DNA of 64,000 nt from an uncultured cyanobacterium (lineage in GTDB: Bacteria > Cyanobacteriota > Cyanobacteriia > PCC-6307 > Cyanobiaceae): assembly GCA_903823115.1 (NCBI GenBank), contig CAIJRN010000016.1:1-64000 (forward strand), given 5' to 3'. The notes beneath the pieces were generated by a model. It ran no database searches, had not been told where the DNA came from, and was given only the letters and a program-made list of their open reading frames with translations. This document shows, piece by piece, positions 48,684 through 56,781 of the stretch (within the stretch, counting starts at the first letter, position 1; the number at the start of each line of letters is the position of its first letter). Made by a program: the position numbers and the translations under genes.

Positions 48684-49126
48684 CTTTTGTTCACCGGCGA
48701 CGAAGCGAACTATAAAGGATCAAATCGTTCCCGGAACATGGGACACAATCTGTAGACAGACCATCAGACAGCACAAAATCGGCGGCAAAGAATGACTGAT
48801 AGTGAGCCAGCTTGCTGACCCAACAAATCATCATTCGCTGACCGATTTCAAGATCCAGGGTCAACAGACCACCGCTGACATCGGTTGTGCGTTGGCGGCG
48901 ATCTGCAGGACTGGCCGAAGCGAACAAGCAGCCACCAGATCATGGAGTCGTTTGTTGAGCAGATCCAGCTCGATGGTGACTGCGTTCTCAGCACTCAAGA
49001 TGGCGTCTCGATGGCAGCGTGGCTGCCCAGCCCCACCGGTATCGGTGAGCGGGGAGCACCCCTGGGATCAGCACCGAGGCCTCCTGATCGGACCAGGCTT
49101 CAGGCGGCGCCTGACTTGGAGGGCCT
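48684..49126. other. 443-bp stretch between the GT-C gene and the Coq4-like gene
   Basis: The composition changes here from low to high GC. No convincing gene. On the minus strand 48861-48998 a TTG-started frame encodes 45 residues (SAENAVTIELDLLNKRLHDL...), with plausible amino-acid make-up but no recognised relative; an overlapping plus-strand frame starts at ATG 48943. One reading is a decayed gene at the junction of the island. The GT-C promoter should lie near 48690-48800. Confidence 0.45.
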
Positions 49127-49900
49127 TCAGGCCGCCAGTGCCGCGGCGATCGTGGGGTTGGACTGCCAGCTCCAGGGACCGTCCTGTACGGCCACAATGC
49201 CGAGCTCGGCGCGAAGCTCCTGGAGATTCTCGGGGAAGCGCTCCTCCCAGATCACGGGGAAGAGAGGCTTGGCGCCGAGCCCCATCTCCAGGCCCTGGCT
49301 GAGGCGTCCAAAGGCGTAGGCCGCGGTTCGCACCTGTTCCGCCGTCGTCTCCAACGCATCGATCGGGACGTCATTGCGGAACCAATTGAGCAGAAGCGCC
49401 ATCAGGTCCGTGAAGGCCAGCCCGGGATGGGCGAATTGGGCAACGCTGATGCTGATCACACCGAGTTCGCCAAAGTTGTCGAGGCTGAAGCCACTGATGA
49501 TGTGGTGGATGTCATGGGTGGCATAGACACGGTAGTTGATATAGTCAGCGTCGCTCTCCAGATTGGCGTAGAAATCAGGCTTAGGGAAGAAATTGATGTC
49601 GTAACCCAAGCTTTCCAGCACCGTGGCATAGGTATGCCCGAGACTGCCCTTTGGCATGCCCTTGAGAGCGTCCAGGTCATAGGGACCACAGAGGCGACGC
49701 GCTTCGATCAAGGCGCGACTTGCCGGATCACGATCCAGCAGGGCCCGGCAAACCTTCATCGGGTTCGATTCGCGCAATCGATGGGACAACAAGAACACAT
49801 TGCTGGCAGAGCTGCCGGCACCGGCAGCCAGATCGGCAAGCTCCAGGAATGTACGGATATTCCCCTCAGTAGCGATGCGATCAAGATAGCGGAATCCCAT
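49127..49900 (-). CDS. Coq4-family protein
   Basis: 257 residues, soluble, largely helical. It has the Coq4 metal motif HDxxHx11E intact: HDIHHIISGFSLDNFGELG (about residues 130-148), preceded by MPKGSLGHTYATVLESLGYD, where Coq4 has a conserved GSLGxxY. Coq4 organises and, in recent work, catalyses an oxidative decarboxylation step of ubiquinone synthesis; cyanobacteria make plastoquinone instead, so the role here must differ. It lies 48 bp downstream of a pterin carbinolamine dehydratase gene on the same strand and is probably co-transcribed. The C-terminus ends in an Ala-rich segment. Confidence 0.8.
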   Translation of the reverse strand: MGFRYLDRIATEGNIRTFLELADLAAGAGSSASNVFLLSHRLRESNPMKVCRALLDRDPASRALIEARRLCGPYDLDALKGMPKGSLGHTYATVLESLGYDINFFPKPDFYANLESDADYINYRVYATHDIHHIISGFSLDNFGELGVISISVAQFAHPGLAFTDLMALLLNWFRNDVPIDALETTAEQVRTAAYAFGRLSQGLEMGLGAKPLFPVIWEERFPENLQELRAELGIVAVQDGPWSWQSNPTIAAALAA

Positions 49901-49948
49901 GACTCAGTCGTAACTCCCTCCAACATAGCGAGCCAATATCGACCAGGC

Positions 49949-50236
49949 TCAGTTCAGAAAAGCATCGATTCGGCTGGCCAGGGCAACATCCAGATCGGAA
50001 AGACCACCCGTGTCATGGGTGGTGAGCTCAATCACCACGCGGTTCCAGACATTGCTCCACTCCGGATGATGGCCGAGTTGCTCAGCCGCCAGCGCCACCC
50101 GGCTCATGAAGCCAAAGGCCTCGGAGAAGTCGGCGAAGCGCAGCTCCCGATGCAGCTTGCCGTTGACGAGGCTCCAGCGGGGCAGATCACTGGCCAGCTG
50201 ATCGATCTGCGCCGAAGTCAGTGGGGTGGCCGGCAT
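49949..50236 (-). CDS. phhB: Pterin-4a-carbinolamine dehydratase
   Basis: 95 residues, the usual size. The family core [24 protein letters not shown] contains the catalytic His pair and Trp, followed by [15 protein letters not shown]. The enzyme dehydrates 4a-hydroxytetrahydrobiopterin made by aromatic amino-acid hydroxylases; no such hydroxylase is in the window, and many cyanobacteria keep this gene without one. A pterin-recycling or moonlighting role is possible. It precedes the Coq4-like gene by 48 bp. Confidence 0.92.
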   Translation of the reverse strand: MPATPLTSAQIDQLASDLPRWSLVNGKLHRELRFADFSEAFGFMSRVALAAEQLGHHPEWSNVWNRVVIELTTHDTGGLSDLDVALASRIDAFLN

Positions 50237-50333
50237 GGTGTGGAATCGTTGAAGATGCTGCTACGGACCGTAACCGGGGCGGCGGCGCTGAGGCGTGTGT
50301 TCCGGCGCGGTGGGCTCGTGTCTCAGATCTGGA

Positions 50334-50696
50334 TCAAGGGCCGTCGCCGGAAGCTTCGGCCAGATCATGAAGGCGATCGATCAACAGGTCCACCTCGGTG
50401 TCCAGGTTCTGCTGTGAGCCGTCATCGCCCTGGACGGCGGCTGTGGCGAGGCGGCGGCGCACCTCCTGTTGCAGCCGCTCGCCGTTGCGCCGCACCAGCA
50501 GGGTGGCTGCCGAGGACTGGCGGGTGAAGGGTTCTGGGCTGTCGACAGCCGGAGTCCGAGCCGGCAGCTCAAACCCATCAGCTTGCGGCGGCCGGGCCAG
50601 GGCGCCGCGCAGCTCCGCCAGCTCCAGTCGCAATGCCCGCAACTCCAGCCAGATTTCCGCCAGTCCGGGCTGAGCTGGGTTGGAGGCGGTCGCCAT
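50334..50696 (-). CDS. Hypothetical protein with N-terminal coiled coil (120 aa)
   Basis: From the ATG at 50696: MATASNPAQPGLAEIWLEL. A Leu/Glu/Arg-rich heptad-like stretch (LAEIWLELRALRLELAELRG, about 11-30) is followed by a Pro-rich linker, then a second helical region with LLVRRNGERLQQEVRRRLATA and an acidic end (LDTEVDLLIDRLHDL). No known domain. The open frame extends upstream, but that part has no coding character. It is divergent from the small membrane protein at 50857. Confidence 0.6.
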   Translation of the reverse strand: MATASNPAQPGLAEIWLELRALRLELAELRGALARPPQADGFELPARTPAVDSPEPFTRQSSAATLLVRRNGERLQQEVRRRLATAAVQGDDGSQQNLDTEVDLLIDRLHDLAEASGDGP

Positions 50697-50856
50697 GAAC
50701 AAAGACAGCAGCGGGGAGGGGCCTGGGCAAAGGGAGGCTCGGCAGGATGCTGCCGCCAACAGCGCGGCCATCGCCTGAGCTTCGCTGAAGCAAAGGCCAT
50801 TGACTCTACGAAGGGGGAGAATGGAGATCTCGGCGATGGGCGACGGCCCTGATCCC

Positions 50857-51066
50857 ATGTCTCAGCCCATGCCATCACCGGTCCCGGAGGAGAAACACCG
50901 GACGCTGCGGCGGCTCAGCGGCTTCTGCCCCTGGCCGCGCTGTTGTCCCTGGCTGGTGATCGTGGTGGGAGTGGCCCTGGGCACCGTGGTGGGTCTGACG
51001 CCCTGGCTGTTCGTTGCTATCGGCTGCGTCTGCCTGCTGAGTGGCTGCTTGCCAGAGCAAACCTGA
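50857..51066 (+). CDS. Small membrane protein (69 aa)
   Basis: From the ATG at 50857 (ATG at 50836 adds seven residues). A short basic, Pro-rich N-terminus, a Cys/Trp/Pro knot (FCPWPRCCPW), then two hydrophobic helices (LVIVVGVALGTVVGL and LFVAIGCVCLLSG) and a short tail. Five cysteines in 69 residues stand out. No family is recognised. Confidence 0.5.
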   Translation: MSQPMPSPVPEEKHRTLRRLSGFCPWPRCCPWLVIVVGVALGTVVGLTPWLFVAIGCVCLLSGCLPEQT

Positions 51067-51536
51067 ACCACTGAGCAGCTCTGAACGCGCCCATCGTGAT
51101 CTGCATCGTGCCCTGCATCCCCAGGGCACCATCACGGCCCATGCCGGTGCGCAGAATCGCCAGGGCCTGGGGACCAGCCGCCACGGCCGCGGATCGGAAC
51201 AGCACAGCAACGGAGGAACGGCAACCTGCTCAGACGCGGCTGATGCAGGAGCCATCCACCTGCACGAACGCCAGTTCCGTGGCGATCTGCTGCAACAGGA
51301 GCTCGGCGCCAGGGTCGAGGAGTGCCACCGGCTAAATCACCCAGACAAGTTGGGGACTTCGAGACGAGCCACCCGCCGTCAGCATCCAGCGGGCGACCCA
51401 GATGGTCCAGCCGTCATCACTGCTGACTGCGCAGCAGTTTGCGCTGCTGTCTGCGCAGAAGTTTGCGGCTGGCCTACCGATCCACATCGTCATGACGAAT
51501 CACTTGATCGGGCTGGGCTGGTCATTCTTCAAGAGC
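51067..51536. other. 470-bp stretch downstream of yjbQ
   Basis: No gene, RNA or terminator recognised. It holds an imperfect direct repeat: 17-bp units at 51427-51443 and 51451-51467, identical at 16 of 17 positions, 24 bp apart. Several overlapping short frames exist on both strands; none stands out. It may be a remnant of a lost gene. Confidence 0.5.
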
Positions 51537-51992
51537 TCACGTCTCCCCGATCAGATGCAGCGACAGCTGCCTGGAAGAACCGGCACAGCGATGTTCCCAA
51601 AGATAGACGGCCTGCCAGATTCCGAGCAGTAGCCGTCCACCCTGGAAGGACAGATTCAGGCTCGTGCAGGTGAGGGCGGTGCGGATATGGGCCGGCATGT
51701 CGTCCGGGCCTTCATCGGCATGGCGATAGGCCCGCAGCTCGCCGCGACCACTGATCGGCTTCACCCCCTCTTCCGGCACCAGGGCGCGCAGATAGGCCGC
51801 CAGATCCACCAACACCCGCGGATCGGCATTTTCGTTGATCGTCAGCGAGCAGCTGGTATGGAGGCAAGTGATCACGGCCAGTCCGGTGCTGAGGCCGCTG
51901 TGGGCGATCGCGCCGTTGATGCGAGCCGTCAGATCGGTGAATCCTTCAGCCGACGTCTGCACGGACAAGCGAGAAAGGATCTGGCTCAGCAT
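51537..51992 (-). CDS. yjbQ: YjbQ/UPF0047 family protein
   Basis: 151 residues. The family signature is complete: CLHTSCSLTINENADPRVLVDL, GRGELRAYRHADEGPDDMPAHIR and LLLGIWQAVYLWEHR. The conserved His/Glu residues form a metal-containing pocket in structures. Weak thiamine-phosphate synthase activity has been reported for E. coli YjbQ, but the physiological role is unsettled. Its ATG overlaps the end of a possible 62-residue frame upstream. Confidence 0.92.
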   Translation of the reverse strand: MLSQILSRLSVQTSAEGFTDLTARINGAIAHSGLSTGLAVITCLHTSCSLTINENADPRVLVDLAAYLRALVPEEGVKPISGRGELRAYRHADEGPDDMPAHIRTALTCTSLNLSFQGGRLLLGIWQAVYLWEHRCAGSSRQLSLHLIGET

Positions 51993-52174
51993 CGCTGAAT
52001 CGCCTCAGGGCTCATGGGCTTGCGGCAGAGTCTGAACGCTGGTGTCCGCCATCCACAGCAGCCGCGGCCTCCGCTGGGCCAACAGGCCCCCAGACCCTCA
52101 CGATCTGCCTCGGCCAGAGCAGCCCGCTCGACAGCCATCCACTGATCACGTCTCGCAGGCCAGGATGGCGCCAT
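51986..52174 (-). CDS. Possible small protein overlapping yjbQ (62 aa)
   Basis: A 63-codon frame from ATG 52174 ends in TGA inside the yjbQ start (ATGCTGA). It encodes a Trp/Arg/Cys-rich protein ending KPMSPEAIQRC with five cysteines. The stop-start overlap resembles translational coupling, and the frame occupies the only space for a gene here. However, GC-rich DNA often has open frames by chance, and no relative is recognised. Confidence 0.3.
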   Translation of the reverse strand: MAPSWPARRDQWMAVERAALAEADREGLGACWPSGGRGCCGWRTPAFRLCRKPMSPEAIQRC

Positions 52175-52195
52175 CAACCAGTGACACCCTCCTCC

Positions 52196-52612
52196 ATGCC
52201 GGAGCTCACAATTCTCTACGACGGCGCCTGCCCGCTCTGTCTGCGGGAAGTGCGCTTTCTGCAGAGTCGCGATCCCCAGGGAGAACGTCTCGGCTTTGTC
52301 GACATCGACGCCAGCGATTACGAGCCGGCGAGCCATGGCGGCATCGACTACCGCTCGGCGATGGCCAGGATCCATGGCATCAGCGCCGATGGCCAGGTGC
52401 TGCGCGATGTCGCCGTGTTTGCCCGCGCCTATGACCTGGTGGGCCTCGGCTGGCTCTATGCCCCCAGCCGCTGGCCCCTGTCGGCGCCACTGATCGATGG
52501 GATCTACGGCCTCTGGGCCGGAGCGCGCCTGCGTCTCACCGGCCGTCCCGACCTGGAGCAGCTCTGCCAGATCCGCTCGGAGCCTTGCGACAGCGGCCGT
52601 TGCCCGACCTGA
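52196..52612 (+). CDS. DCC (DUF393) thiol-disulfide oxidoreductase
   Basis: 138 residues from the ATG at 52196 (GTG at 52181 is an alternative). The N-terminal DxxCxxC motif TILYDGACPLCLREVRFL defines the DCC/DUF393 family, a thioredoxin-like fold with a CxxC redox pair. MARIHGISADGQVLRDVAVFARAYDLVG and LYAPSRWPL are further family positions. It ends with CDSGRCPT, giving a second CxxxxC pair near the C-terminus. Redox partner unknown. Confidence 0.88.
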   Translation: MPELTILYDGACPLCLREVRFLQSRDPQGERLGFVDIDASDYEPASHGGIDYRSAMARIHGISADGQVLRDVAVFARAYDLVGLGWLYAPSRWPLSAPLIDGIYGLWAGARLRLTGRPDLEQLCQIRSEPCDSGRCPT

Positions 52613-52648
52613 TGCCACCGGACCCCGGAGCCGTGATCAGGGAGTCGG

Positions 52649-53176
52649 TCAATAAAACTCCAGGACCCGGCGGCCGAGCTTCACCTCCAGAAGCAGCAGG
52701 GTCACGGCCCCCATCAGGGCCACCATCGCCAGCACGAACAACGTGGCCACCACGGGGGTGAGGTTGAAGGGAATCAGGGTTCCCAGGAACAACGCCGCCA
52801 CCACCGTGGCCACGAGCAGGAACGAGAGGGTGGCCAGGCCGATCGCCCGAGAGGATTGATCCATGCGCCGGCGTTGCAACATCAATTGCTGAGTGAGGCG
52901 TCGCCGCTCCAGCCGCTCCTGATCGGGGGCGAGTCGCTTGATTTCCACCACCCGATCGACGATGCGCGCCATCCGGCTGGTCAGCACCCCCAACAGGCCG
53001 CTGATCGCCCCGAGCAGAAACACAGGGGTGACCGCCAGCTGTATCGCCCGTGCCAGGCCTTCCACCGGCGAGTGCAGCGCCGGAAGCGGCAGCTGAAGAG
53101 CGCCCGCCCCGACGGGAGACGCCAGCAGCTCCAGGCTTGGCCACAGCACCGTCATGACGGGGGAACCAGACACCAT
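52649..53176 (-). CDS. DUF2721 membrane protein
   Basis: 175 residues. One membrane helix near 45-65 (VTPVFLLGAISGLLGVLTSRMARIVDR), a basic cytoplasmic helix (EIKRLAPDQERLERRRLTQQL) and two more membrane helices (about 112-132 and 140-160). The ISGLLxVLTxRxxRIxDR pattern is the DUF2721 signature. Function unknown. An alternative ATG at 53155 removes seven residues. It converges on the DCC gene and diverges from the OsmC gene. Confidence 0.82.
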   Translation of the reverse strand: MVSGSPVMTVLWPSLELLASPVGAGALQLPLPALHSPVEGLARAIQLAVTPVFLLGAISGLLGVLTSRMARIVDRVVEIKRLAPDQERLERRRLTQQLMLQRRRMDQSSRAIGLATLSFLLVATVVAALFLGTLIPFNLTPVVATLFVLAMVALMGAVTLLLLEVKLGRRVLEFY

Positions 53177-53251
53177 AAGAACTTCAACCTAACGAGGGCC
53201 AGGCCAGCGGCAGCCGAACGGGCAGCATGGGGGGAGATGCCCGCTTCCGCC

Positions 53252-53653
53252 ATGACCTTGATGCAGTGCAGCTACAGGGGAGGCCTGCGCTGCCTCTCGG
53301 TCCACGAGAGCTCCGGCAGCCAGCTGATCACCGATGCCCCGCTCGACAACCAGGGCCGGGGGGAGGCCTTTTCGCCCACCGATCTGGTGGCGACGGCTCT
53401 GGCCAGCTGCATTCTGACGATTCTGGGGATCGTGGCCGAGCGCCATGGCATCGGCCTGGAGCCCTGCACGGCCCGGGTGGAGAAAACCATGACGGGCGAA
53501 GGCGTCCGCCGTATCGCCCTGCTGGAGGTGTGGATCAGCCTGCCGCCGGGCCTGGATGCGCAGCAGCGCCAGCTGTTGGAGCGGGCCGGTGAAGGCTGCC
53601 CGGTCAAGCGCAGCCTGGAGGGGGCCGTGCCGATGACCCTCCACTGGGACTGA
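53252..53653 (+). CDS. OsmC-family protein
   Basis: About 133 residues from the ATG at 53252 (MTLMQCSYRG); an ATG at 53237 adds five. The fold markers are AFSPTDLVATALASCILTILGI with the first redox Cys, and a later GCPVKRSL with the second. These two cysteines reduce organic hydroperoxides in OsmC/Ohr enzymes. The sequence is closer to OsmC/YhfA-type than to Ohr. A cytoplasmic peroxide defence role fits a phototroph. Confidence 0.87.
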   Translation: MTLMQCSYRGGLRCLSVHESSGSQLITDAPLDNQGRGEAFSPTDLVATALASCILTILGIVAERHGIGLEPCTARVEKTMTGEGVRRIALLEVWISLPPGLDAQQRQLLERAGEGCPVKRSLEGAVPMTLHWD

Positions 53654-53735
53654 GGTCACGGCGCAAGCCTCTGATCACCGGCCCTGAAACCTGGGTCGAT
53701 GCTCCCCCCGCCGGCTGGAGCGATCGAAGCGATCC

Positions 53736-54269
53736 CTAAGGGGTCCGGCCGTTGCGCTCCAGGAAGGCCGCGCAGTTCTTGCGGAACAGGGCCAGCACCA
53801 GCTCCGGCGTCTGCAGCTCCATCCAGAACGCCTCCGCTTCCAGCCGCTGATCGGAGCTGGGATAGCGCGTTCCCAGCAACTTGGCGTAGTGGGGCGCCAT
53901 CGTCTGCAGCTCCCGGTAGGTGCGGGGCATCCATTCATCGGCAATCGCCGTCGAGCCGGTGCAGGACTGCATGATGTGGGTGGATTCGTGGGCCATCACT
54001 TCCCACACGGCCTCAAGATCACCGAGGTCGACATTGCGCTTGCAGATCACCAGCCGGTCAATCCCCTTGCCGTCGTTTTCGTAGTAGCCGGCGTGGTCAG
54101 GGGGGCAATGGCTGGAGACCACCGTCTCACTGCCGCTGGCGTTGATCAGATTTTCAAGCCGGCGGATATCCTCCACAGTCGTGGCGGCCGCCGGTCGGAT
54201 CAGGAGAGGCAAGCCCAACAGGCAAGCCGCCAGCAAGGTAGCCCCGGCACGCAACATCGACACGGCCAT
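53736..54269 (-). CDS. Small exported HExxH protein, putative metalloprotease
   Basis: 177 residues from the ATG at 54269, which places a signal peptide at the N-terminus (LRAGATLLAACLLGLPLLI, cleavage near AAATT). The mature protein has HESTH in EVMAHESTHIMQSC (about 106-120) and a downstream helix RLEAEAFWMELQ whose Glu could be the third zinc ligand of a gluzincin. Four cysteines (SHCPPD, VICKRN, QSCTG, KNCAAF) may form two disulfides. I do not recognise a named family. The open frame further upstream is not coding. It is divergent from the M32 carboxypeptidase. Confidence 0.7.
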   Translation of the reverse strand: MAVSMLRAGATLLAACLLGLPLLIRPAAATTVEDIRRLENLINASGSETVVSSHCPPDHAGYYENDGKGIDRLVICKRNVDLGDLEAVWEVMAHESTHIMQSCTGSTAIADEWMPRTYRELQTMAPHYAKLLGTRYPSSDQRLEAEAFWMELQTPELVLALFRKNCAAFLERNGRTP

Positions 54270-54348
54270 CACCGGCACCGCCAACCAGCTCCAGCCTGGC
54301 CAGAGATGACAGAGACGGCCACGGCGCTCGAAGCTCCCCACCCCAGCG

Positions 54349-55875
54349 ATGCACCCAACTTCCATGGCCTCCCTGGACCAAAGCTCCGCCCACGGGCGCC
54401 TGCGTGCCTACCTGCACACCAGCCAGCTGCTGGGGTCGATCCACAGCACCCTCTATTACGACCAGAACACGGTGATGCCAGCCGCCGGGGCGCCGTGGCG
54501 GGGAGAGCAGCTGGCCCTGCTGGCCCGCCAACTGCATGGCCGTCAGAGCTGCAGCGAATACAGCGACCTGGTGGCGGCGGCCGAAGCGGAATTGACGGCA
54601 GACGCCGAAGCGGGCAGCAGGCGCAATCTGGCCTTGCTGCGGCTGGACATGGAACGGCAGCAGCGGCTCGATCCGCTGCTCGTCGGTCAGATCGCCGAGG
54701 CCCAGGCCCGGGGCTATGCCCTCTGGCAGCAGGCCAAGGCCAGCCGGGACTATGCCCTGTTCTCCCCGGCCCTGGCCGAACTCGTGAGCCTGCGCCAGGA
54801 GCAGGCGCGCCAGCTGGCCGAGCCCCGCAGCTGCTGGGAGACCCTGGCCCAGACCTTTGAACCGGACATCAGCAAACAGCGGCTGCAGGAGCTGTTCGAG
54901 CCCCTGCGTCAGCAACTGCCGCAGCTGCTGGAGCAGGCCGCCGCCCTGCCGCCATTGCCCCCGGCCGACTGGGACCTGAGCGAAGCGACCCAGGACCAGC
55001 TCAGCCAGACGTTGCTGCAGGAATGGGGCTACGACGCCAGCCGCTGCCAGCGCTCCCGCTCCCCCCATCCCTTCTCGACCACGATCGGACCGGCCGATTT
55101 CCGGATCACCACGCGCATCGTGCCCGGCATGCCCTTTTCGGCTTTCCTGGCCACGGCCCACGAGTGGGGCCATTCCCTCTATGAGCAAGGTCTGCCCCGC
55201 AGCGGCGATCACTTCTTCCCCTGGCCCCTGGGGGAGGCCACCTCGATGGGGGTCCATGAGAGCCAGAGCCTGTTTTTTGAATGTCGCCTCGCCAGGGGTG
55301 AGGCCTTCGCGGAGCGCTGGTATCCCCGTTTCCGCTCAGCCCTGGGCCGCGATCTCTGGGGCGACAGCCGGCGCTTCTGGCGCGGCATCAATCCGATGCG
55401 GGCCGGACTGACGCGGGTGGAGGCCGACGAACTGAGCTACTGCCTCCATATCGTGCTGCGCTTTGAACTGGAGCTGGCGCTGCTCGAGGAGGACCTGCCG
55501 GTGGAGGAGCTGCCGCACCGCTGGAACAGCGGCATGGAGCAGTTGCTCACTCTGCGTCCGGGCCACGACGCCGAGGGGTGCCTTCAGGATGTGCACTGGA
55601 GTGAAGGACTCTTCGGTTACTTCCCCTCCTATGCCCTGGGCCACCTGATCAGCGCCCAGTTGAGCGAAGCGATGGCGGCCGAACTGGGGCCGATTGAGGA
55701 CCAGATCCGAGGCGGCAACGAAGCCGCGATCCTCGGTTGGCTGGGGCGGAACGTCTGGCCGCTGGGGCGCAGTGTGAACGCCGAGCAGCTGGTCGAGCAG
55801 GTCACGGGCCGGCCGCTGAGCTCGGAGGCCTTTCTGAAGTATCTGCGCGACAAACTGGCCAGGCTTGCCGCCTGA
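54349..55875 (+). CDS. M32 family carboxypeptidase (Taq-type)
   Basis: Cytoplasmic zinc metallocarboxypeptidase. 508 residues from the ATG at 54349 (ATG 54364 is also possible). The zinc motif HEWGH lies in FLATAHEWGHSLYEQGL (about residue 270), with the third ligand in GVHESQSLFFECRLARG. IRITTRI-like substrate strands (DFRITTRIVPGMPFSA) and EADELSYCLHIVLRFELE complete the M32 pattern. The canonical HPF motif is present (SPHPFSTTIGPADFRITTR). Length matches the family (about 500). Confidence 0.94.
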   Translation: MHPTSMASLDQSSAHGRLRAYLHTSQLLGSIHSTLYYDQNTVMPAAGAPWRGEQLALLARQLHGRQSCSEYSDLVAAAEAELTADAEAGSRRNLALLRLDMERQQRLDPLLVGQIAEAQARGYALWQQAKASRDYALFSPALAELVSLRQEQARQLAEPRSCWETLAQTFEPDISKQRLQELFEPLRQQLPQLLEQAAALPPLPPADWDLSEATQDQLSQTLLQEWGYDASRCQRSRSPHPFSTTIGPADFRITTRIVPGMPFSAFLATAHEWGHSLYEQGLPRSGDHFFPWPLGEATSMGVHESQSLFFECRLARGEAFAERWYPRFRSALGRDLWGDSRRFWRGINPMRAGLTRVEADELSYCLHIVLRFELELALLEEDLPVEELPHRWNSGMEQLLTLRPGHDAEGCLQDVHWSEGLFGYFPSYALGHLISAQLSEAMAAELGPIEDQIRGGNEAAILGWLGRNVWPLGRSVNAEQLVEQVTGRPLSSEAFLKYLRDKLARLAA

Positions 55876-56147
55876 TCGGCACCCAGCTGAGCAGGGCGCA
55901 GCTGCGAGCCCCGTCATCGCCGTCACAGAGAAGACAGAACGCCTGGCCAGTCTCGAAATCTGGCAGTTCTGGCAGCGCACCGGGCCCGCGCCCAGGCGGC
56001 GCCAGCGCTGCCCGCAGCGGCAGGGCCAACCCCCTCAGACCCTGAGAGCGATCAGGAGGTCGTGGCCCTTTGCCCGATGGGGCGCGAGCGCGCCTTCAGG
56101 AGCTCGTCAGGGGGCCTCCTTAGGATGCCGCTGCGATTCCTGAGCCC

Positions 56148-56735
56148 ATGGCGAACATCGATCACGCACCGAGCCGCACGATGCTGAACCTGTTGCACGT
56201 GCTGCCCGCCTTTGCCGATGAGGCTGAACTGCGGCTGAACGCCATCGTGGAGCTCAACTCCAACACCGTCAACAAATACGAGCTGATCACCGAAACCGGC
56301 CATCTCAAGCTCGATCGGGTCGGCTACTCCTCCCTGGCCTACCCCTTCGCCTACGGCTGCATCCCCCGCACCTGGGACGAAGACGGTGATCCCCTCGACA
56401 TCGAAATCGTCGGTGTGAGCGAGCCCCTGGTGCCGGGTTCGCTGGTGGAAGCCCGCATCATCGGCATCATGACCTTCGATGATGGTGGTGAAGTCGACGA
56501 CAAGGTGATTGCCGTGCTCGCCGATGACAAGCGCATGGATCACATCAGCAGCTACGAGCAACTGGGGGCCCATTGGCTCAAGGAAACCCAGTACTACTGG
56601 GAGCACTACAAGGATCTCAAGAAGCCAGGCACCTGCAAGGTGAATGGCTTCTTTGACAGCGTTGAAGCCGTTCGCATCATCAAGACCTGCGAGCAGCGCT
56701 ACCTCGACACCATCGACGCCAGACTGGTCAACTGA
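56148..56735 (+). CDS. ppa: Inorganic pyrophosphatase (family I)
   Basis: Hydrolyses pyrophosphate, pulling biosynthetic reactions forward. 195 residues. The active-site signature DEDGDPLDIEI (about 78-88) supplies the metal-binding aspartates; NKYELITETGHLKLDRV carries the substrate-binding Lys/Glu, YPFAYGCIPRTW and DDKVIAVLADDKR follow. The ATG at 56148 is the first in frame. A 272-bp gap upstream holds nothing recognisable. The L,D-transpeptidase gene follows after 46 bp. Confidence 0.97.
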   Translation: MANIDHAPSRTMLNLLHVLPAFADEAELRLNAIVELNSNTVNKYELITETGHLKLDRVGYSSLAYPFAYGCIPRTWDEDGDPLDIEIVGVSEPLVPGSLVEARIIGIMTFDDGGEVDDKVIAVLADDKRMDHISSYEQLGAHWLKETQYYWEHYKDLKKPGTCKVNGFFDSVEAVRIIKTCEQRYLDTIDARLVN

Positions 56736-56781
56736 GACCGCAACCCTTAAAACCGCTGCACCGTCCCCCTGCCGCCCCACC

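Larger units (their letters stand above)
44496..48900. other. Low-GC island with glycosylation genes
   Basis: Directly after the clpB stop the DNA becomes visibly AT-richer, with many A/T-ending codons and poly-A runs, unlike the strongly GC-ending codons on both sides. The change persists through three envelope-glycan genes and fades near 48.9 kb. No integrase, tRNA, insertion sequence or flanking repeat was found at either edge. Recent acquisition is the simplest explanation, but relaxed selection on a native locus is not excluded. Confidence 0.75.

Noticed and set aside
44496-48900. Genomic island inserted at a tRNA or by an integrase
   Set aside because: No tRNA, integrase, transposase or flanking direct repeat is visible at either boundary; only the compositional change is supported.
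49755-49775. GGGTTCGATTCGCG, resembling a tRNA T-arm
   Set aside because: It lies inside the Coq4-like coding sequence and no acceptor or anticodon arm can be folded around it.
55876-56147. Minus-strand frame before ppa
   Set aside because: Mostly antisense to the M32 gene end and the spacer; no family, no start signal.
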